From: Trichothermofontia sp964536415
GTDB lineage: Bacteria > Cyanobacteriota > Cyanobacteriia > B231
Length of the DNA: 12,141 nucleotides
Assembly (NCBI GenBank): GCA_964536415.1
Contig: CAZHXN010000108.1
Span: forward strand, 1-12,141
Direction of reading: 5' to 3'
Shown here: positions 7,931 through 12,141 of the stretch, one piece after another
How the letters are laid out: every line of letters starts with the position of its first letter
Numbering within the stretch: the first letter of the stretch is position 1
The notes under the pieces: generated by a model
The model's input: the letters and a program-made list of their open reading frames with translations, nothing else
The model's database searches: none
Told to the model about the DNA's origin: nothing
Made by a program: the position numbers and the translations under genes

Positions 7931-7972
7931 AGTCCCTCACCCGTTCTGGGCGAGGGATTTAGGATGGAGGTC
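7931..7972 (+). repeat. Dispersed intergenic hairpin repeat, copy C
   Basis: CCCTCACCC (7934-7942), loop GTTCT, and GGGCGAGGG (7948-7956) form a 9-bp stem with a single non-Watson-Crick pair. That pair is at the same stem position that varies in copy A, and it would be a G.U wobble in minus-strand RNA. The tail ATTTAGGATGGAGGTC (7957-7972) matches the tails of copies A and B with small changes. Confidence 0.75.
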
Positions 7973-8021
7973 TCACAAGATTAGATGCACCTTGGCCAAT
8001 GGACAACTGAGAGGCCAAGAC

Positions 8022-8369
8022 CTAGACCTTAGCCTTGAGGGTTTGATGAATACTTTGCAACTCCGCCAGAATCGCGGTTAAGAGTTCTTCGGTGCGATCG
8101 GGGACACGGGGTTCAACCTCAATAATGACCGGCTTGAGATCCAACACATCCCTGGCAAAACGGGCCACCTCATTGGGGTGAAACAACAAAGGTTCGCGCT
8201 TATGTTGTCGATACTCCGGGTTTAACAGTTGGGGATTATAGGGCGGATTCAGAAGTCGCCGATCCGTATTGACATAGCGATAAACCGATGCCCGCGATCG
8301 ATGCAATAACTTTTGCACGGCATCGATATCTAGTAATCCCACTGGCTCTGTAGGTTCAACTGTCGCCAT
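8022..8369 (-). CDS. Small HTH-like cyanobacterial DNA-binding protein
   Basis: This 115-residue protein is of a type common in cyanobacteria. After a short lead, residues 12-34 (LLDIDAVQKLL, then HRSRASVYRYVNTD) look like a MerR/resolvase-type helix-turn-helix in which 'SRASVYRY' would be the recognition helix. A Pro/Asn-rich linker is followed by LLFHPNEVARFARDVL (61-76), a second conserved helix. Residues 92-113 (TEELLTAILAELQSIHQTL) form an amphipathic helix that could mediate dimerisation. DNA binding is inferred from this pattern. ATG 8369 is chosen; GGGGAG lies 11 bases upstream, rather distant. TTG 8411 would add 14 residues without resemblance to the family. It lies 129 bp after the methyltransferase gene on the same strand, with a hairpin repeat in between. 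Confidence 0.8.
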   Translation of the reverse strand: MATVEPTEPVGLLDIDAVQKLLHRSRASVYRYVNTDRRLLNPPYNPQLLNPEYRQHKREPLLFHPNEVARFARDVLDLKPVIIEVEPRVPDRTEELLTAILAELQSIHQTLKAKV

Positions 8370-8414
8370 ATTGCCCTGGACTCCCCGTGTGACTACCCAA
8401 TCTAGCTGCAAAAT

Positions 8415-8460
8415 CCTTTCCCCTCATCCCTGAATCCCTTCGCCCCTTGTGGGAGGAGGA
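8415..8460 (-). repeat. Dispersed intergenic hairpin repeat, degenerate copy E
   Basis: Read on the minus strand, CCTCCTCCC, a short loop, and GGGGCGAAGGG are followed by ATTCAGGGATGAGGG. The tail shares ATTCAGGG and TGAGG with copy A (283-290 and 291-295). The stem is damaged by an extra A. It lies between the methyltransferase stop and the start of the HTH gene. Confidence 0.6.
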
Positions 8461-8498
8461 ACTTGCACCGCTCATCAATCAACTCCCCTGAACCCTCA

Positions 8499-9095
8499 TC
8501 AACCTCGACTAGGCTTGATGACCTTGAGCGTCATCGCAATTTCTTCAACCACGTTATTCAAAAAGAGGCTCTCTTGCATAAACAGGGCCTCATCGATCGG
8601 CCTTTTGGGGTGTCGCTGGTGCCAGAAGGCGCTGGGTTTGAGGTGGGTTCTGATCATCTCAAAGTCAACGCCCAAGTGCAGCCCCAAAGTTGAAAAGGGT
8701 AGTCCTTTTTCGATCCACTCGCGGTTAAGGCGTTGATCAAACAGTCGCAAACCGGTCGGGGTAATCGCCCGCACATGGGTGGGATCATTGAGGAAGTTTT
8801 CATGGCGGGGATGGGGAACCACGATATTAATCAAAGCGCCTGGTTGGCAAATGCGATACATCTCCTGGATAATGCCCAGGTAAATATCGGCGGTTTTACC
8901 CAAATGCTCCAACACATGGATCAGGCGAATTTCACTGACGCTGTTATCCGCCCACGGCCAGGGCAATTGTTCTAAGTCCAGGGATAGATCGGGGTCCCCA
9001 AAGCGATCGACATTGAGATAGCCAGCCATTTTTTGACTCCCACACCCCAGGTTGAGACGGAGGGGTGGGGTGTCCAGGTTCCCGGTTGCAATCAT
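8499..9095 (-). CDS. Class I SAM-dependent methyltransferase
   Basis: This 198-residue protein has the Rossmann-type fold of class I methyltransferases (Methyltransf_11-like). The SAM-binding motif I LNLGCGSQ lies at residues 14-21 and the acidic ribose contact is D30 in YLNVDRF. Next come a 'LPWPWADNSVSEIRLIHVLEHL' block (44-65), common in methyltransferases that sit in glycan clusters, and a PGALINIVVPHPRH strand (85-98). The C-terminal part with ITPTGLRLFD and a His-rich segment probably covers the substrate site. The substrate is unknown. ATG 9095 overlaps the stop of the upstream hydrolase gene (ATGA, 9092-9095), a sign of translational coupling. The purine-rich AAGGGTAAAGAG just upstream lies within the hydrolase coding sequence. 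No membrane segment is visible, so it is probably cytoplasmic. Confidence 0.88.
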   Translation of the reverse strand: MIATGNLDTPPLRLNLGCGSQKMAGYLNVDRFGDPDLSLDLEQLPWPWADNSVSEIRLIHVLEHLGKTADIYLGIIQEMYRICQPGALINIVVPHPRHENFLNDPTHVRAITPTGLRLFDQRLNREWIEKGLPFSTLGLHLGVDFEMIRTHLKPSAFWHQRHPKRPIDEALFMQESLFLNNVVEEIAMTLKVIKPSRG

Positions 9096-10759
9096 CGCTC
9101 TTTACCCTTGACTGCTGCCAACCTTATCCCCAAGCGGCTGGGGAAATTGTCCCCTATCTTAACGACGATCGTAATAATTTGGGCATCCATCAGCCGCCCC
9201 GTCGCTAAAGCTGCCCCAGTTCCCAGATTGAGGGCATAGGCTGGAAAACATGCCGCACTCAGGCTGAGCCGTAGGGCATGACCAGGCGGAATCTGGGCAC
9301 AGGTGGGTTGCAACTGAATCCGGTAGGGCGGGCACGATTGCGCTGCCCTGATTCGCCGATAGCCCTGGCTGAGGGGATAAACCCGCCCATCGTCGTAAAC
9401 TTCTGACAGAATTACACAGAGATCAAAACTGGGCCGATCGGCCTCACACCAGAGATCCACCCACAGATCCCCCGCCAGGTATAGCGCTTGGGAGAGGGGG
9501 GCACTGGTATAGGTCAGAACATCGCTCCGGCCATCGATCGCCCGTCGTTCAAAGGGACCCGCAGGGGCAGCCGCATGTCCCCCCAAGGCGGGTACCGGTC
9601 GCCAGGGATCGTGAACCAGAACATCCTGGACCAGGGGTCGCTCGGTGATGACCGCCTCGTTTGCCTCCATCATCACCAGTTGGCCAGCATCCTCCCGTAT
9701 ACTGGCGAGGCCATTACTGGTCAGTCGGTAGAGCCGGGTCTGCCCCTGGGGCCAAGCAGGGAACGATCGCCACTGATTGCTCCCCATTTCAAATAAACGC
9801 ACCGGCGGTTCTCTGTCTAGTCCCTGCTCCTGTCCCTTGAGAAACTGATCAAACCAGCGCAATTGCACCTGATCGACTGGACTCGCCGCTTCCGGGCCAA
9901 AGTCGATCGCCCCCACTTGGCGAGACCAGGGGAGATGCGCCCAAGGGCCAATGAGCAAGTGTTGCGGGAAGACGCTGCGATCGGCCATTTCCTGATAGAG
10001 ACGCAAATTGCCCCGCAGGTAAGGATCAAACCAGCCGCCGATGTGGAGCATCGGCAAGTCAACCCCAGATAAATCGGGCGATCGTGATCGCCAATACTCC
10101 CCTGGCTGCTCATGACGTAACCAGTCGTGGTAGAAGGAGTCAGGTGCAAGGGCCTGCAACTGACGGGGATTGGCCGGAATGGGATCGAACAGGGGAAGCT
10201 GGCGGGAGGCGGCATAGAGTTGCTGGTAGGTGCTGGTATGGCCTTGGCGACGGGCAGTTTCAGCCGCTAATTGGATAGCCCAGCCAAGATTAGCTTGCAG
10301 GCAAAATGCCCCCCCCTCGTAAGCCCAGTCGGCATAGAGGTCATAGCCCACCATTGCCGGACAGATCACTTTCAGGGCAGGCGGATGGGCAGCAGCAGCA
10401 TAGAGTTGGGTCATCCCCTGGTAGGAAAAGCCATACATCCCCACCTCACCCGTACTGCCAGGAAGTTGCGCCGCCCAGTTCACTGTTTCCAGGCCATCTT
10501 CAACCTCATGGGCAAAGAGGTCAAATGTTCCCTCTGAAGTCCCCCGCCCCCGCACATCCTGAATGACCACGATATACCCGTGGGCAGCATACCAACTGGG
10601 GTGGGCATACACGACCGTAGACGCGATCGCCCGGCCATAGGGCTGGCGCATCAGTAAAACCGGAAATAATCCAGCGATCGCGGGTCGGTAAATGTCGGCA
10701 TCGAGCCGGACCCCATCGCGGGTTATGAGAGAATCAGTCGTTTTATCAACGGGTAGCAT
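9092..10759 (-). CDS. CocE/NonD family alpha/beta hydrolase (peptidase S15-like)
   Basis: This 555-residue protein belongs to the CocE/NonD family, related to cocaine esterase and X-Pro dipeptidyl peptidases. Members hydrolyse esters, amides or acyl-peptide bonds. The N-terminal alpha/beta-hydrolase domain carries IQDVRGRGTSEG (66-77) and the nucleophile elbow GFSYQG (110-115, Ser112). The catalytic acid is probably Asp245 in GGWFDPYLRG and the base His275 in GPWAH, so the triad is complete. A helical cap lies between about 145 and 230. From about residue 310 to the end is the beta-rich C-terminal domain with YTSAPLSQALYLAGDLWVDLW. No signal peptide is visible. ATG 10759 fits the family N terminus ('LITRDGVRLDADIYRP'). 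There is no Shine-Dalgarno, but a TAATAT box (10766-10771) lies 6 bases before the ATG, so the mRNA may be leaderless. The start lies in a duplicated 39-bp sequence. The methyltransferase gene overlaps its stop by 4 bases. Confidence 0.92.
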   Translation of the reverse strand: MLPVDKTTDSLITRDGVRLDADIYRPAIAGLFPVLLMRQPYGRAIASTVVYAHPSWYAAHGYIVVIQDVRGRGTSEGTFDLFAHEVEDGLETVNWAAQLPGSTGEVGMYGFSYQGMTQLYAAAAHPPALKVICPAMVGYDLYADWAYEGGAFCLQANLGWAIQLAAETARRQGHTSTYQQLYAASRQLPLFDPIPANPRQLQALAPDSFYHDWLRHEQPGEYWRSRSPDLSGVDLPMLHIGGWFDPYLRGNLRLYQEMADRSVFPQHLLIGPWAHLPWSRQVGAIDFGPEAASPVDQVQLRWFDQFLKGQEQGLDREPPVRLFEMGSNQWRSFPAWPQGQTRLYRLTSNGLASIREDAGQLVMMEANEAVITERPLVQDVLVHDPWRPVPALGGHAAAPAGPFERRAIDGRSDVLTYTSAPLSQALYLAGDLWVDLWCEADRPSFDLCVILSEVYDDGRVYPLSQGYRRIRAAQSCPPYRIQLQPTCAQIPPGHALRLSLSAACFPAYALNLGTGAALATGRLMDAQIITIVVKIGDNFPSRLGIRLAAVKGKER

Positions 10760-10790
10760 AGGGGTATATTAACGCTAACCCCGCCGCTTG
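10752..10790. repeat. 39-bp direct repeat, copy 1 (includes hydrolase start codon)
   Basis: The 39 bases are identical to 10825-10863, with a period of 73 bp. On the minus strand the unit contains GGGGT (10778-10782) and ACCCC (10761-10765) as a 5-bp stem with a 12-base loop. It also contains TAATAT and then the ATG of the hydrolase (10757-10759). Confidence 0.9.
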
Positions 10791-10824
10791 TTTGGAATAC
10801 AGGGTCTCCTTCCCAGTGCCGGGA

Positions 10825-10863
10825 GGTAGCATAGGGGTATATTAACGCTAACCCCGCCGCTTG
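10825..10863. repeat. 39-bp direct repeat, copy 2
   Basis: This is an exact copy of 10752-10790, upstream of the hydrolase gene. It carries the same stem (10834-10838 / 10851-10855), TAATAT box and ATG (10830-10832). Its ATG is out of frame with the hydrolase because 73 is not a multiple of three. CAGGGTC follows both copies at 9 and 12 bases, so the original duplication may have been longer. Confidence 0.9.
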
Positions 10864-10953
10864 GCTCAGCCATCTCAGGGTCCCCGCTCCAGCAAGGGGT
10901 CTGATGGACCTGATCCCGGTGAAAGCCTCCCATTTCGGCAAGAAACCGGATAT

Positions 10954-11000
10954 TCAAGTCCCTCTCCCGCTCTGGGAGAGGGAGGTAGGGTGAGGGTCAC
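10954..11000 (+). repeat. Dispersed intergenic hairpin repeat, copy B (perfect stem)
   Basis: CCCTCTCCC (10960-10968), loop GCTCT, and GGGAGAGGG (10974-10982) pair perfectly over 9 bp. The tail AGGTAGGGTGAGGGTCAC (10983-11000) follows. It lies 41 bp downstream of the psb35 stop on the opposite reading sense, so it could end or protect that transcript, but no T-tract follows on either strand. Confidence 0.8.
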
Positions 11001-11040
11001 AAAAGTTGGATCCGCCATCCAGATTCATCGCCCTTAGCCC

Positions 11041-11274
11041 TTAGGCATTCGGTAATAGATTGCTGGTGTAAGCATCAACTACGTCAAAGGCGGGTGTCCG
11101 GGTTTCGTGATCGATGCTTTGGCCGGTCACCACTTCCGAGAGCTTCTCAAACGATGCCGATCGCCAGTTACGGGCATGAATCGGCTTAGTTTGTTCACCC
11201 CGGAAATAAGCTTGGGTCCCGATGATCGAAGCCGCAACCCAACCCACAATCAGTAGAGAAATTACGATAGCCAT
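11041..11274 (-). CDS. psb35: Probable photosystem II assembly protein Psb35
   Basis: This 77-residue protein has one N-terminal transmembrane helix (residues 2-19, AIVISLLIVGWVAASIIG). A conserved soluble stretch follows, with TQAYFRGEQTKPIHARNW (20-37), a short helix (SFEKLSEVVTGQ, 41-52) and an end PAFDVVDAYTSN. I recall this 'GTQAYFrGEqtKPIHeRNW' pattern from small cyanobacterial proteins named Psb35 (Synechocystis Ssl2148). Psb35 associates with and stabilises the CP47 assembly module of photosystem II and its bound high-light-inducible proteins. The name is from memory and moderately certain. ATG 11274 has an almost perfect Shine-Dalgarno, TAGGAGGT, 7 bases upstream. It is the last of three small genes on this strand, 146 bp after the 65-residue gene. 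No clear promoter is visible in that gap. Confidence 0.65.
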   Translation of the reverse strand: MAIVISLLIVGWVAASIIGTQAYFRGEQTKPIHARNWRSASFEKLSEVVTGQSIDHETRTPAFDVVDAYTSNLLPNA

Positions 11275-11420
11275 TGTTAGTACCTCCTAATTAAAAAATC
11301 TGAATCAACCAATCTACTTAACCTCAACACACCACACAAACCATCCATGCCAATGGAAACAGCTCAGTTGCTTCTATTCAGTGGATGAAGTTTCCCAGGC
11401 TCTAGCCAAAAGCTAGCTTT

Positions 11421-11618
11421 CTAGGCCAGTAAACCTAATTTCTTGCCATTGTCACGGGCTAGGCGAATCAGGTTTTGCCGCTGGGTCCGATCAATCCCCA
11501 GGTGATTGCAAACATCGGTAATCACCTGGGAATGAAGGGCGATCGCCTTACCGCGAATCTTAATAAATTTGGCATCACCCAGAGCTTTACGAACCAGAAC
11601 GACGATCGGTGCAAACAT
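11421..11618 (-). CDS. Small conserved cyanobacterial protein, 65 residues
   Basis: This short basic protein begins with MFAPIVVLVRKALG and continues with KFIKIRGKAIALHSQVIT (18-34) and GIDRTQRQNLIRLARDNGKKLGLLA (41-65). The first ten residues are hydrophobic but too short for a membrane span. The rest is predicted as two or three amphipathic helices rich in Arg and Lys, perhaps for binding an acidic partner or membrane surface. I believe this is a widespread cyanobacterial conserved protein of unknown function, but cannot name it. ATG 11618 has TGGAGGA with 8 bases spacing. It lies between psb34 (117 bp upstream) and psb35 (146 bp downstream) on the same strand, with no clear promoter of its own. 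This suggests a shared transcript and a possible link to photosystem II biogenesis. The frame includes a HIP1 octamer (11539). Confidence 0.8.
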   Translation of the reverse strand: MFAPIVVLVRKALGDAKFIKIRGKAIALHSQVITDVCNHLGIDRTQRQNLIRLARDNGKKLGLLA

Positions 11619-11735
11619 AGTTAAGTCCTCCAGATAGATCTGAAATTAACGGCTGTAGAGAACGGAACCTAAGCAAAAAACTTCAGGCAAGCAATTAAAT
11701 CAGCAACAGGCAACCCCGCAGTTGCACCAGTCGCC

Positions 11736-11900
11736 CTAGGCCGCTGCGGCCACCCCAATCAACAAACTGACAAAGAGCATCGCAACAGCACCTTGCAGGG
11801 CGTATTGCCGCTGCTGAGCCTCGGACGGATAGGTCGCGTAGGTCATCGCTGACTCCCTCGCGTAGCTATTCAAAACGCCTCGGTTATCAGTGGTGTACAT
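11736..11900 (-). CDS. psb34: Photosystem II assembly protein Psb34
   Basis: This 54-residue protein has a conserved soluble N terminus (MYTTDNRGVLNSYARE, 1-16), then MTYATYPSEAQQRQYALQG (19-37) and one C-terminal transmembrane helix (35-53). This is the pattern of Psb34 (Synechocystis Ssl1498; seen in the Thermosynechococcus PSII-I assembly intermediate). There it binds CP47 with one helix and a long N-terminal arm at the cytoplasmic side, and it affects binding of high-light-inducible proteins. ATG 11900 is chosen: AAGGAG lies 8 bases upstream and the family begins with MYTT. The frame is open to 11978, but that part runs through the promoter. After the stop, a GCAAC/GTTGC stem (11707-11726 region) follows without a T-tract, so transcription may continue into the 65-residue gene. 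Regulation by RpaB is suggested by the HLR1 site just upstream. Confidence 0.78.
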   Translation of the reverse strand: MYTTDNRGVLNSYARESAMTYATYPSEAQQRQYALQGAVAMLFVSLLIGVAAAA

Positions 11901-11926
11901 GGAGCTGACTCCTTGAGTTGCGGTCA

Positions 11927-11944
11927 TTTGTAACTTTATGTAAA
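11927..11944 (-). promoter_or_regulatory. HLR1 motif (RpaB binding site) upstream of psb34
   Basis: The minus strand reads TTTACATAAAGTTACAAA. It fits the published HLR1 pattern, (G/T)TTACA then two A/T and two free bases, then (G/T)TTACA and A/T, without a mismatch. It begins 3 bases after the predicted -10 and covers the expected transcription start. HLR1 sites in this position are typically repressive under low light, with release under high light. Confidence 0.7.
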
Positions 11945-11946
11945 TG

Positions 11947-11975
11947 ACTATAACAATAATGTAACAATCTTGCAA
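11947..11975 (-). promoter_or_regulatory. psb34 promoter
   Basis: On the minus strand, TTGCAA (11970-11975) and TATAGT (11947-11952) are separated by exactly 17 bases. The -35 matches four of six and the -10 five of six consensus bases. Transcription would begin near 11940, giving a leader of about 40 bases with the AAGGAG site. Confidence 0.6.
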
Positions 11976-12000
11976 CATTTATTGCAAAAATTTTTCTGAG

Positions 12001-12141
12001 ATGGTAGAGCGACCGGGGATGCGAGATGTGAGCGCCGCAGCGGCGGGTGCAATCAGGGGAATGAGCGTTTGCTCACTGGGTCAGGATGGGGGGGAGAGTA
12101 GGGGCACGCCGATGGGGGATGGGGGAGATGCCCGTTCTCCT
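12001..12141. other. Window edge, no gene recognised
   Basis: This stretch holds two small palindromes, CGCCGC-A-GCGGCG (12033-12045) and TGAGC-GTTT-GCTCA (12062-12075). It also has a short 7-bp tandem (ATGGGGG twice, 12112-12125) in a G-rich plus strand. I see no coding frame with recognisable protein features, but a gene end could continue past the right edge. Confidence 0.5.

Larger units (their letters stand above)
7156..8021. other. 860-bp spacer without a convincing gene
   Basis: This is the divergence region upstream of the ABC1 kinase gene. AT-rich DNA lies at 7240-7400, and GC-rich DNA with a HIP1 octamer (7708-7715) follows. It holds the candidate promoter (7330-7358), a 13-bp tandem repeat, a near-match to HLR1 (7486-7501), a possible micro-ORF (7782-7883) and two hairpin repeats (7862-7972). 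I looked for tRNA, riboswitch and small-RNA signatures between 7560 and 7790 and found none I could name. A cis-encoded RNA remains possible. Confidence 0.6.

Noticed and set aside
9488..9796. Plus-strand open frame of 102 codons antisense to the hydrolase
   Set aside because: It lies over the conserved C-terminal domain of the hydrolase and shows no protein features of its own.
10723..10957. Minus-strand open frames of 60-72 codons upstream of the hydrolase
   Set aside because: They owe their sequence to the 39-bp repeat, which gives the same peptide words in two frames. They have no ribosome binding site and no resemblance to proteins.
11901..11978. N-terminal extension of Psb34 starting at 11978
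   Set aside because: It would translate the promoter and HLR1 region. The family begins at MYTT, and the good ribosome binding site belongs to ATG 11900.
1..12141. CRISPR array, insertion sequence, prophage or defence system
   Set aside because: I found no regularly spaced repeats, transposase, integrase or defence-type domains on either strand.

Overview
The window looks like chromosomal DNA of a cyanobacterium. The octamer GCGATCGC (HIP1) occurs about ten times in 12 kb (for example at 758, 979, 1084, 4872, 7056, 7708, 10623, 10674 and 11539). The genes also include a UPF0182 membrane protein, a cyanobacterial-type ABC1/UbiB kinase, and small proteins that I read as the photosystem II assembly factors Psb34 and Psb35. 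There is no rRNA, tRNA, transposase, CRISPR array or phage gene, so most of the window is ordinary chromosome with repeat-rich intergenic spaces. All family names come from recognising the sequence; no search was run.

Left part, plus strand (1-4922): the tail of a SPOR-like protein; a 356-bp spacer with a hairpin repeat; a large UPF0182 membrane protein (499-3648); a small cyanobacterial GIY-YIG-type gene broken by a single-base frameshift (3792-4330); and an unrecognised 168-codon frame (4416-4922). Middle part, minus strand (5005-7155): an ABC1/UbiB kinase followed 39 bp downstream by a small three-helix membrane protein, probably one operon. Then comes an 860-bp stretch (7156-8021) with no convincing gene. 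It holds a candidate promoter, a 13-bp tandem repeat, a near-match to an RpaB site, a possible signal-peptide micro-ORF and hairpin repeats.

Right part, minus strand (8022-10759): a CocE/NonD hydrolase whose stop overlaps the start of a class I methyltransferase (ATGA), then an HTH-like DNA-binding protein after a 129-bp gap. A 39-bp sequence that includes the hydrolase start codon is duplicated exactly 73 bp upstream. The last 1.1 kb (11041-11975, minus strand) is a cluster of three small genes, psb34, a 65-residue conserved protein and psb35, each with a strong ribosome binding site. psb34 has a recognisable promoter, and a full match to the HLR1 consensus (RpaB site) lies over its predicted transcription start.

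The most interesting items are this small-gene cluster with its predicted high-light regulation, the duplicated start region of the hydrolase, the family of intergenic hairpin repeats whose 9-bp stem is preserved by wobble pairs, and the frameshifted GIY-YIG gene.
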